A DNA stretch of 10,989 nt from JBGOUV01 sp041477815. Lineage in GTDB: Bacteria > Acidobacteriota > Terriglobia > Bryobacterales > JACQDG01. Every line of letters begins with the position of its first letter. The first letter of the stretch is position 1. The DNA lies in the NCBI GenBank assembly GCA_041477815.1, contig JBGOUV010000232.1:1-10989 (forward strand), written 5' to 3'. Position numbers and translations under genes: made by a program. Of this stretch, positions 1 through 6,620 are shown one piece after another. The notes beneath the pieces are model-generated. The model did not search any database and was not told the origin of the DNA. It saw only the letters and a program-made list of their open reading frames with translations.

Positions 1-100
1 CCTGGCCGGTTTCGTAGTCGGCCGGGAAAGCGGCGGGGGCCAGGGCGGCGATTGCGAGGCACCGAACCGCAACGGTGAGCGACCGGAGGGTCCCACGCAA
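1..100 (-). CDS. Partial divergent paralog of the propeller/TIGR03437 protein (5' end only)
   Basis: This is the beginning of a gene that runs off the left edge. On the minus strand, the only standard start codon in the frame matching the right-hand gene is a TTG at 100-98; an in-frame TAG lies upstream at 178-176. Translation gives a short basic start (MRGTLRSLTVAVR), a hydrophobic stretch (CLAIAALAPAAFPA) and a mature start DYETGQ, which is a typical Sec signal peptide. The segment matches the 5' end of the 125-3679 gene. Over positions 1-79 versus 281-359 only three bases differ, and all three are synonymous (CAG/CAA, GAA/GAG, CTG/TTG), as expected if both copies are translated. An AGGGG-like ribosome site lies about 13 nt upstream. 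The function is presumed to be a secreted propeller protein like its neighbour, but only 33 codons are visible. Confidence 0.68.
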   Translation of the reverse strand, partial: MRGTLRSLTVAVRCLAIAALAPAAFPADYETGQ

Positions 101-165
101 CCGAGAATCCGCTCCCCTGTAATTGTGGGGCGGCCCCCCGGGGCCGCAGCCGGCCCCCTGGCCGG
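1..165 (+). repeat. Left arm of large imperfect inverted repeat
   Basis: Positions 1-139 match the reverse complement of 221-359 at about 126 of 139 bases. The similarity continues more weakly inward (about 21 of 26 bases for 140-165 against 195-220). The best-preserved parts are the signal-peptide coding segment and a 26-bp block at 114-139 (one mismatch). The 34 bp between them (80-113) carry nine mismatches. The arm contains the 5' end of the divergent paralog. Confidence 0.93.
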
Positions 166-3100
166 CTTGGTGGACCTACCGGAATTCGGCAGGCCGGGCC
201 AGGGGGCCCGGCGCGGCCCAGGGGGGCCGCCCCACATTTACAGGGGAACGGATTTTCGGTTACGCCGGACCATCCGCTTCCTCACCGTTGCGGTTCGGTG
301 CCTCGCAATCGCCGCCTTGGCCCCCGCCGCTTTCCCGGCCGACTACGAGACCGGCCAAGCAGCGCGCCTGGTCATTGGACAAGCCAGCTTTACCGCCGAG
401 CGGCCCACCTCCGGCCGCGACGCCCTGGGCGGCGCCGGCGGGGTCGCCGTCGGCGGCGGCCGCCTCTTTATCGCCGACAGTAACCGCATGGGCGCCGGAC
501 CTATCAATCACCGCGTTCTCATTTACAACAACCTCACGTCCTTTCTCCTCCCTCCCGACGCCGCCCTGCCCCAGGGCTCCAATTGCCCCGCCTGCGTCGG
601 CCTGCCCGACACGGTCCTCGGCCAAGCCGACTTCGATTCCGCCAAGCCCAGCCTCCAAAACGGTTTCAACCTGCCCACGGCCGTCGCCACCGACGGCGTC
701 CGCCTGGCCGTCGCCGACACCGACAACAACCGCGTGCTGATCTGGAACACGATCCCCGCCGCTAACGGCAGCCCGCCCGACGTGGTCATCGGCCAGCCCG
801 ATTTCAAGACCGCCCTTCCCAAGACCGAGCAGGGCGGCCTGCGCGGCCCCCAGGGCATCTGGTTCCACCAGGGCCGGCTTCTCATCGCCGATACCCAGAA
901 TTCCCGCGTTCTCATCTTTAACTCCGTCCCCACCGCCAACGGGGCCCGCGCCGACATCGTACTCGGCCAGCCCGACTTCAACACCCGCCCCTCCCCCGAC
1001 CTCACCGTCTCCAACGTCAAGCCTACCCCGTCGAGCATGCTGAACCCGGTCAGCGCCACTACTTCCGGCAACCGGCTCTTCGTCACCGACCTGGGCTTCA
1101 ACCGCGTCCTCATTTACAACGCCTTCCCAACCTCCAACAACGCTCCCGCCGACGTTGTGATTGGCCAGCCCAACATGACCTCGGACATCTCCAACAACAG
1201 CACCAAAGACTCCCTGCTCTGCCCCGCCAGCTACAAGAACGACGCCGGTGAGGACGTCTTTCCCTCGCGCTGTGAGAAAACGCTGAGCTTTCCGCGCTTC
1301 GCCCTGTCCGACGGCACGCGCCTCTTCATCGCCGACGGCGGCAATGACCGCGTCCTGATCTACAACACCATCCCCACCGAGAACGGCGTCGCCGCCGACG
1401 CGGTGCTCGGCCAGCCCGACTTTTTCCTGCTCGAGGAAACCAACGGCGCCGGCACCCTCCGGGCCCCCAGTTCTCTGGCCCACGACGGCACGAACCTCTA
1501 CGTGGCCGACGCCTTCAGCCGCCGCGTCCTCGTCTTCACCCCCGCCGAGCGCTACATTAAGCCCAACGGTATCGTCAATGCCGCCAGCTTCGCCGTCTTC
1601 GGCCAGGGCTACGTCACCTTCGACGGGTCGGTCACGAAGGATAACGAGATCACCCTGAAGGTCAAGGACAAGGAGTACAAGTACAAGGCCGCCGAAGGGG
1701 ACACCCTGGAAACCGTCCGCGACGCCCTGCTCCACCAGATCAATGAGGACCCCGGCGATCCACTGGTCTACGGCCGCCCCACTGTCGGCGAGGGTACTTA
1801 CGCGACCGGCTCCATCACCTTCGGCGGCGACATCCAGGCCGGCGATGTCATCACGGTTCGGATCAACACTCGCCGGTACAGCCACACCCTCGAGCCCGAT
1901 GACACCCCGGAGGGCCTGGTCTACCACTTCACCGCCCTGATCCGCGACCAGGGCCGGGACCCCGACGCCTACGCCGAGCCCGATGACACCGACAAGCGGA
2001 AGCTCCTCCTGACCGCCCCGTACGCGGGCAGCAAGGGAGAAGAGGTCAATTACGAGGTTATCCTCTCGCCCGGCGCCAAGATTACCGCCACCGCCGAGGG
2101 CGACTATTTGTTCGGCGGCCATTTCAAGCAGGTCCTGCTGCTGGTGGCTCGCGCCGCCGGCGCCGACGGCAACAACATAGAAATCACCACTACCCTCTCG
2201 GACGGCGCCACCTACACCGCCGCCACCAACGGCACCACCCTGGTCGGCGGCAACGACGCCCGAGAAGCCCCGGCCGGCACCCAGGTCGCCATCTTCGGCG
2301 AGAACCTGGCCTCCGAAACGGCCGCTGCCGACCCCTCCACCGAGGAGCTTCCGCGCGAGTTGGGCGGTGTCCGGGTATATATCAATGGCATCCAGGCCCC
2401 GCTCTACCTGGTGAGCCCCACCCAGATCAACGCGCAGGTACCCTACGAGATCGAAGGCGCCAGCACCAGCATCTACGTCCGGGCCCGCCGCCCCGACGGC
2501 CGCTTCGAGGCCTCGGTGGCCCGCCCCGTCAAGATCACCCGGGCCGCGCCCGGCCTCTACGCGCTCGGCGGCCCCGAGCCCCGCACCGGCGTGGTGGTCC
2601 ATGGCATGGAGTTCTCCCGCGGCACCGTGGCTATCGACGCCAGCGGCGGCGACAGCAGCCAGGCGGTCCCCGCCGGCATCCTGGTCAAGATCACTATCAA
2701 CGACCGCGACTACCAGTACACCAGCGTCGACGCCGACACCATCGACATGATCCGCGACGCCCTGGTCAACCTGATCAACGCCGGCGACGGCGACCCCGAC
2801 GTGACCGCCGAGTCGGGCCGGGTGGGCTTCCTTTCCGCCCGCGCCCGCGTCACTCTCGAAGGCAAGATCAAGGCGGATGACGTCGCCACCATCACCGTGA
2901 ATGGCCGCAACTACCGCTACACCGTCAAAGCCGCCGACAACCTCACCACCATCGCCAACCGCCTCATCTCCGCCATCAACAACCCGCCCGGCGATGCCGA
3001 TGTCACGGCCCGCCTGTCCACCGATGTCGGCGTCGTGGCCATCGACATCATCGCCCGGTCCCTCGGCACCCAAGGCAACTCCGTCACCCTCGCCGTCAGC

Positions 3101-3679
3101 GCCTCGGCGAACGCCGAGGTCAAGATCACGACCGACGCTAAGGACGGCAAACTCGGCGGCGGCTCCACCCCGGCCGTGGTCCAGCTCATCTCCCGCCGCC
3201 CGGGCCGCGCCGGCGACGACGTCCGTTACGGCGCCTTCGCCCCCGGCGGCGCCGCCATCACCGCCGTCGCCCAGACCACCAACCTCTGCTGCGGCAACGA
3301 CCGCTTCGCTCCCGTCACCCCGGACAACCCCGCCCTCCCCGGCGAGAAGATCATCGTTTTCGGCACCGGCCTCGGCCTTACCAGCCCGCGCGACGGCCAG
3401 GAAGGCCTCGAAACCGGCAAGAAAACTCCGGGGGGCGTCAACTTCCTGGTCCCCCTCAACCCCGACGATTTCGTCTCTTCGCTCGCCGGCGGCAAGACCG
3501 CCAGCGTAGACTTCGTGGGCCTGATGCCCGGCCAGGTAGGGATCTACGAGGTGGATCTTCTCCTCAACTCCGACCTCCCCGACGACCCCATGACCCGGCT
3601 CACCATCGCCCAAGGCCTCTTCGTGAGCAACATCATCACCTTCCCGGTCCGCAACCGCGTGCCGCGACGGACACCGTAA
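125..3679 (+). CDS. Secreted six-bladed beta-propeller protein with interrupted TIGR03437-type C-terminal domain
   Basis: The protein is probably exported and surface-exposed; its ligand is unknown. From the GTG at 125 it has 1184 residues, but residues 1-45 are encoded by the palindrome and are probably not real. The signal peptide is at about residues 49-72 (basic RRTIR, then a hydrophobic run ending AAFPA). Residues about 79-475 carry six repeats with the signatures V(I/L)GQ(P/A)DF and RVLIYN, consistent with a six-bladed NHL-like propeller. Motif IVNAASFA (about 483) opens a TIGR03437-like domain that continues at about 713 (AGTQVAIFGENLA), with SPTQINAQVPYEI, PGLYAL (about 812) and PGEKIIVFGTGLG (about 1067). 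Two inserts of about 225 residues (about 492-715 and 832-1055) split it. Each holds two INxRxYxYT...DTxxxIRDAL..IN units. The true start is unclear: the codon matching the paralog's TTG is TTA at 260 here. The next gene begins 2 nt after the stop. Confidence 0.85.
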   Translation: MGRPPGAAAGPLAGLVDLPEFGRPGQGARRGPGGPPHIYRGTDFRLRRTIRFLTVAVRCLAIAALAPAAFPADYETGQAARLVIGQASFTAERPTSGRDALGGAGGVAVGGGRLFIADSNRMGAGPINHRVLIYNNLTSFLLPPDAALPQGSNCPACVGLPDTVLGQADFDSAKPSLQNGFNLPTAVATDGVRLAVADTDNNRVLIWNTIPAANGSPPDVVIGQPDFKTALPKTEQGGLRGPQGIWFHQGRLLIADTQNSRVLIFNSVPTANGARADIVLGQPDFNTRPSPDLTVSNVKPTPSSMLNPVSATTSGNRLFVTDLGFNRVLIYNAFPTSNNAPADVVIGQPNMTSDISNNSTKDSLLCPASYKNDAGEDVFPSRCEKTLSFPRFALSDGTRLFIADGGNDRVLIYNTIPTENGVAADAVLGQPDFFLLEETNGAGTLRAPSSLAHDGTNLYVADAFSRRVLVFTPAERYIKPNGIVNAASFAVFGQGYVTFDGSVTKDNEITLKVKDKEYKYKAAEGDTLETVRDALLHQINEDPGDPLVYGRPTVGEGTYATGSITFGGDIQAGDVITVRINTRRYSHTLEPDDTPEGLVYHFTALIRDQGRDPDAYAEPDDTDKRKLLLTAPYAGSKGEEVNYEVILSPGAKITATAEGDYLFGGHFKQVLLLVARAAGADGNNIEITTTLSDGATYTAATNGTTLVGGNDAREAPAGTQVAIFGENLASETAAADPSTEELPRELGGVRVYINGIQAPLYLVSPTQINAQVPYEIEGASTSIYVRARRPDGRFEASVARPVKITRAAPGLYALGGPEPRTGVVVHGMEFSRGTVAIDASGGDSSQAVPAGILVKITINDRDYQYTSVDADTIDMIRDALVNLINAGDGDPDVTAESGRVGFLSARARVTLEGKIKADDVATITVNGRNYRYTVKAADNLTTIANRLISAINNPPGDADVTARLSTDVGVVAIDIIARSLGTQGNSVTLAVSASANAEVKITTDAKDGKLGGGSTPAVVQLISRRPGRAGDDVRYGAFAPGGAAITAVAQTTNLCCGNDRFAPVTPDNPALPGEKIIVFGTGLGLTSPRDGQEGLETGKKTPGGVNFLVPLNPDDFVSSLAGGKTASVDFVGLMPGQVGIYEVDLLLNSDLPDDPMTRLTIAQGLFVSNIITFPVRNRVPRRTP
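195..359 (-). repeat. Right arm of large imperfect inverted repeat
   Basis: This is the partner of 1-165, symmetric about position 180 with a central loop of roughly 166-194. The inner block 221-246 pairs with 114-139 with one mismatch. Single strands of this region could fold into a very GC-rich hairpin of roughly 165 paired positions. The arm contains the signal-peptide region of the right-hand propeller gene. The extremely GC-rich centre shows no convincing promoter by eye. Confidence 0.93.
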
Positions 3680-3681
3680 AC

Positions 3682-4497
3682 ATGGGCGTTTTCACGTGTG
3701 CCGAAATGGTCGACGCCTGCCTGGCCGGCCACGACACCGGCTGGAAACACTTCATTACCGACTACCTCCCCTTCGCCGGCCTGCTCCTGGACCGCCACTA
3801 CCCCCAACTCCTCCCCCGCCGCGAGTCCCTCCTCCGCGAGGTTCTGCTCCGCTCCCGCGACCAGGACAACCAGTTCTTCCGCGACTACCACGGCCACGGC
3901 GAGCGCGAATTCCTGCTCCACCTCCGCGACCACGTCCTGCACGTGCTGGAAGAGGCTGAACCAGCCGTCCCACCCCCCGAAATCCCCCTCCCCTGGGAGT
4001 CTTTCGAGCAGGCCTTCGCCAAGCTAACCGCCCTGGAGCGGCAAGTGGTGTGGCTCTACCTCCTGAACCCCCGCGCCGACGATGCCGCCCTGATGCTCCG
4101 CGCCGATCAGCCCAGCGTGACCGCCATCCTGACCCGCGCTCAAGATCAGCTCCGCACCTCCCTCGACCACTGGAGTGCTGAGATGCTCGCGCAGAACCGC
4201 CACCTCCTGGCCCACCAGGCCCGCACCCGCCAGACCAAGGACTGCCCCGAAAATACCTCCTTCCTCCGGCTGCTCGACGGCCAGAACCCCTGGCGCGAGC
4301 GCTACGAAGTGGAGCAGCACCTGGTCGCCTGCTGGTACTGCGTCGATCGGCTTTGCCGTTTCCGCGAGATCTACCGGGTCTCTCGCCTTACCAAGCCCTT
4401 CCCCGAACCCGCTGCCGAACCCTACGCCAAGGCCATCGGCCTCACCTTCCCTCCCCCCTCCCGCTGGAGACGCTTCCTCGGCGCCTCGCGGAACTGA
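3682..4497 (+). CDS. Sigma-region-4-like protein with C-terminal zinc-finger (ZAS-like) motif
   Basis: This is a predicted 271-residue cytoplasmic regulator. Residues about 113-155 (LTALERQVVWLYLLN...ADDAALMLRADQPSVTAIL) have the shape of sigma-70 region 4: a 'L..LERQV..L' helix followed by a helix-turn-helix ending in repeated R/Q positions. The N-terminal third (WKHFITDYLPFAGLLL...) may be a diverged region-2-like helical part, but no clear core-binding motif is visible. Near the end, EVEQHLVACWYCVDRL gives H213-x3-C217-x2-C220, the spacing of the zinc-binding motif of anti-sigma (ZAS) proteins. Sigma-like and anti-sigma-like parts on one chain would allow self-control, which is inference. 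The ATG is 2 nt after the propeller gene's stop, so translation is probably coupled. It could also be a plain HTH regulator rather than a working sigma factor. Confidence 0.72.
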   Translation: MGVFTCAEMVDACLAGHDTGWKHFITDYLPFAGLLLDRHYPQLLPRRESLLREVLLRSRDQDNQFFRDYHGHGEREFLLHLRDHVLHVLEEAEPAVPPPEIPLPWESFEQAFAKLTALERQVVWLYLLNPRADDAALMLRADQPSVTAILTRAQDQLRTSLDHWSAEMLAQNRHLLAHQARTRQTKDCPENTSFLRLLDGQNPWRERYEVEQHLVACWYCVDRLCRFREIYRVSRLTKPFPEPAAEPYAKAIGLTFPPPSRWRRFLGASRN

Positions 4498-4522
4498 CCC
4501 ACTACCCAGCCCAGGAGATGCA

Positions 4523-4840
4523 ATGCCCCCAACCCACGACTTCAAGGAAACCATCCGGGCGCGGGCGCAGCGCGACCCGGATTTCCGTCAAGCGCTTCTG
4601 CGCGAGGCCGTCGAGTGCGTCATCAACGGCGATCTTGAAACCGGCAAGGCCGTCCTCCGCGACTACGTCAACGCGACAGTCGGATTTCAGGACCTCGAAA
4701 AGCGTACGCAGATACCCGCCAAAAGCCTGATGCGCATGCTGGGGCCAAAGGGCAGCCCCTCCGCTGCGAATCTTTCCAGCATCCTCACCGCGTTACAGAA
4801 AACGGAAGGCGTACGGTTCGAGCTTTCGCTGAGACGGTAA
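4523..4840 (+). CDS. HigA-type XRE-family antitoxin, orphan
   Basis: This is a 105-residue helix-turn-helix protein of the kind that pairs with RelE/HigB-like toxins, where it binds toxin and represses its own promoter. The start is set by an AGGAG at 4513-4517 followed by 5 nt and ATG 4523; a longer frame upstream is only a shadow of the preceding gene. Residues about 10-50 (RDPDFRQALLREAVECVINGD) are helical. The HTH lies at about 53-90 (FQDLEKRTQIPAKSLMRML...NLSSILTALQ). In this family the toxin normally sits immediately next to the antitoxin, but the 25 nt upstream and about 135 nt downstream hold no toxin gene. The small gap behind the sigma-like gene suggests a shared transcript. It may be a surviving antitoxin or one recruited as a regulator. 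Confidence 0.8.
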   Translation: MPPTHDFKETIRARAQRDPDFRQALLREAVECVINGDLETGKAVLRDYVNATVGFQDLEKRTQIPAKSLMRMLGPKGSPSAANLSSILTALQKTEGVRFELSLRR

Positions 4841-4884
4841 AAATCGGTGCTGCTCGACGAAGTATACGCGTCACGCCGCGGCCC

Positions 4885-4976
4885 CTGTTTCACAAACGGA
4901 GGTTTTGAATTAGCGCTGCAAGGCCCGCCAATCGAGGGCTTGGCCTGTTTCATGAGTCTGTTTCACATTGGCGGGC
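4885..4976. repeat. Short direct and inverted repeats upstream of a recombinase remnant
   Basis: The octamer ctgtttca occurs three times (4885, 4945, 4958; the first and third extend to ctgtttcac). A perfect 10-bp inverted repeat, gcccgccaat (4923-4932) and attggcgggc (4967-4976), ends exactly at the ATG of the recombinase remnant. Such arrays can be recombination (res-like) or operator sites, or element ends. That role is inferred only from position. The rest of the gap 4841-5058 shows no other gene. Confidence 0.45.
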
Positions 4977-5048
4977 ATGAAATACGGCTACGCCCGCACC
5001 GGCACCGACGAGCAAGACCGCCTTGCAGTCGCTCCCCGAGGCGATTGA
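4977..5048 (+). pseudogene. Decayed serine recombinase (resolvase) N-terminal remnant
   Basis: The ATG at 4977 encodes MKYGYARTGTDEQ, very close to the start of small serine recombinases (typically YARVSTxxQ). An extra base at about 5016 then shifts the frame. Continuing in the frame from 5017 gives TALQSLPEA, which again resembles the family's (T/P)ALQ..AL segment, while the original frame ends at TGA 5046-5048. The residue at the catalytic serine position of the YARVST motif is glycine here. The fragment is about 20 codons long, frameshifted and lacks its nucleophile, so it is a fossil rather than a gene. Its shifted frame runs directly into the sulfatase frame. Confidence 0.62.
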
Positions 5049-5058
5049 CAATGGGCCC

Positions 5059-6582
5059 ATGCCGCCCCTCTCCCGCCGTTCCTTCCTAACCTCCGCCTCG
5101 CTCTCCAATTCTCAAATTCTCAAATCCTCCAATCCTCAAATCTCCCCCCCTCGCCCCAACCTCCTGTTCCTCTGTTCCGACCAGCACACCCACAGCGCCC
5201 TGGGCGTTCACGGCCACCCCATCGTCAAGACCCCGAACCTGGACCGCCTCGCCGCCCGCGGTGTCGACTTCCGCAACGCCTACTGCGGCAATCCGGTCTG
5301 TGTCCCCTCGCGCGCCAGTCTCATGACCGGCCGGTTCGCCTCCGACGTTGGCTCCTACTGCAACTCCACCCCCTTCGACGGCCGCGTTCCCACCTGGGGC
5401 CACCGCCTCCGCCAGGCCGGCTACCACACCTGGGCCACCGGCAAGCTGGACCTCTGGAAAGGCAAGGACCTCGGCTTCGACGAGGTGGGGACCTCTCACG
5501 GCCACTCCCAGGACCCCGACATCACGTCGTTGTTCCGCGCCCCGGTCTGCTACCGCCCCGGCGAGCGCCACGACGCGGATGGTTCCTACAGCGACCGCGA
5601 AGCCCCCGACCTCCCCAAAGTTCAGAACGCTCTGCGCTTCCTGCGCGAAGAATCCACCCGCCTCGGCGGCCCCTGGGTTGCCTATGTCGGACTAGTCAAG
5701 CCGCATCCCAAGTTCGACGCCGCCACCCGCTTCCGCGAGATCTATCCTCCCGACCGTATGCCCCTGCCCGCCTGGCCCGACGGCTACCTGGAGCGCCGCC
5801 ACTCTATGCTTCAGATCCTGGCCAACTTCAAGAACATCCAGACCCCGATTCCGCAGGACCGTGTCCGCCGCGCCCGTAGCGCCTATTTCGGCCTGGTCAC
5901 CGAGGTTGACGAGCTGATCGGTCAGATTCTCAGCGCCCTCGACCAAACCCGCCAGACCGAAAACACCCTGGTGATCTACACCAGCGACCACGGCGAGATG
6001 CTGGGCGAGCACGGACTGTGGCTCAAGAATGTGCTCCTCGAAGGCGCCGCGCACGTTCCGCTTCTCCTGGCCGGTCCCGGCCTGCCGCGAGGCAGGGTGG
6101 TCGATACCCCCGTCTCCCACGTCGACCTGGTCGCCACCCTGGCCGACGCCGCCGGAGCATCGGCGGAAGGCCTCCGCGGCCACTCCCTCCTGCGCGACGG
6201 CCACCCTGGCTTCGTCTACAGCGAGTCCCACTCCGAGGGCAACGCCACCGGGTCCTTTTTGATCCGCAAAGGCGACTGGAAGTACATCTATTTCACCGGC
6301 GACGCCCCCCTGCTGTTCCACCTCAAGACCGACCCCGGCGAATTCCTAAACCTGGCCGGCAAGCCCGAGCACGCCGCCACCCAGCGCGAGCTCCACGCCC
6401 ATCTCACTTCGCTGGTCAACCCCGACGCCGTCACCGACGCCGCCTTCCGCCGTCAGGAAGAGGTGCTGCGCGGCATCGTCCAGACCGACACCCGCGACCA
6501 GTTCTACCGCCGCCTGGTCGGCCGCCTGGGGCCGCTGCAAGCCCGGGTGCTGACCAGCCAGCACTACCGCACCACGGCCTGA
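5059..6582 (+). CDS. Sulfatase (type I, formylglycine-dependent), Tat-type signal
   Basis: This 507-residue enzyme is predicted to hydrolyse sulfate esters of an unknown, possibly carbohydrate, substrate. Residues C81-V-P-S-R85 within CVPSRASLMTG match the CxPxR site at which type I sulfatases convert Cys to formylglycine. D41-Q42 (LFLCSDQH) and D310-H311 (TSDHGEMLGEHG) are likely calcium/active-site positions. The C-terminal KGDWKYIYF...PLLFHL...DPGEFLNLA is characteristic of the family. The start ATG 5059 is preferred because SRRSFLT follows as a twin-arginine motif; a TTG at 5023 in the same frame lies in recombinase debris. The usual hydrophobic core of the signal is replaced by polar residues encoded by an 8-bp tandem repeat, so export may be impaired. 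A dedicated formylglycine-generating enzyme is not in the window. The gene sits between mobile-DNA and toxin-antitoxin relics. Confidence 0.9.
   Translation: MPPLSRRSFLTSASLSNSQILKSSNPQISPPRPNLLFLCSDQHTHSALGVHGHPIVKTPNLDRLAARGVDFRNAYCGNPVCVPSRASLMTGRFASDVGSYCNSTPFDGRVPTWGHRLRQAGYHTWATGKLDLWKGKDLGFDEVGTSHGHSQDPDITSLFRAPVCYRPGERHDADGSYSDREAPDLPKVQNALRFLREESTRLGGPWVAYVGLVKPHPKFDAATRFREIYPPDRMPLPAWPDGYLERRHSMLQILANFKNIQTPIPQDRVRRARSAYFGLVTEVDELIGQILSALDQTRQTENTLVIYTSDHGEMLGEHGLWLKNVLLEGAAHVPLLLAGPGLPRGRVVDTPVSHVDLVATLADAAGASAEGLRGHSLLRDGHPGFVYSESHSEGNATGSFLIRKGDWKYIYFTGDAPLLFHLKTDPGEFLNLAGKPEHAATQRELHAHLTSLVNPDAVTDAAFRRQEEVLRGIVQTDTRDQFYRRLVGRLGPLQARVLTSQHYRTTA
5105..5144 (+). repeat. Five tandem 8-bp repeats inside the sulfatase signal peptide
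   Basis: Five adjacent octamers follow the pattern C(A/C)AAT(T/C)CT: ccaattct, caaattct, caaatcct, ccaatcct, caaatctc. The AT-rich composition contrasts with the surrounding GC-rich DNA. Because 8 is not a multiple of 3, the translated product is polar and has an 8-residue pattern (SNSQILKS, SNPQIS). It lies where a Tat signal would normally have its hydrophobic core. Confidence 0.88.
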
Positions 6583-6592
6583 TAGTCCACTT

Positions 6593-6620
6593 TGAGTATG
6601 CTGTACTCATAGTGTGAGTA
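6593..6620. promoter_or_regulatory. Putative VapBC operator (TGAGTA palindrome plus third half-site)
   Basis: TGAGTA at 6593-6598 and TACTCA at 6604-6609 form a perfect 6-bp inverted repeat with a 5-bp spacer, immediately before the antitoxin start. A third TGAGTA at 6615-6620 overlaps the GTG start. Ribbon-helix-helix antitoxins commonly bind such paired sites to repress their own operon, so autoregulation is a reasonable inference. No strong -35/-10 pair is clear by eye. Confidence 0.6.

Noticed and set aside
2901..3509. A 202-codon plus-strand frame inside the propeller gene
   Set aside because: It is almost entirely serine, proline, threonine and alanine, the usual product of reading GC-rich coding DNA out of frame.
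260..3613. A 1117-codon open frame on the minus strand opposite the propeller gene
   Set aside because: The product is glycine/valine/aspartate-rich with no domain signature. It mirrors the codon bias of the plus-strand gene, which has clear propeller repeats and a recognisable domain, so it is an antisense shadow.
4175..4522. Longer antitoxin frame beginning inside the sigma-like gene
   Set aside because: The upstream part is a low-complexity shadow of the sigma-like gene; the AGGAG plus ATG 4523 gives a family-sized protein.
5023..5058. TTG 5023 as the sulfatase start
   Set aside because: The 12 codons before ATG 5059 match recombinase debris and would place residues before the twin-arginine motif; ATG 5059 puts SRRSFLT at the expected position.
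6018..6617. A 199-codon frame overlapping the 3' half of the sulfatase
   Set aside because: It is arginine/proline-rich and out of frame with the sulfatase, whose catalytic and C-terminal motifs occupy the same DNA.
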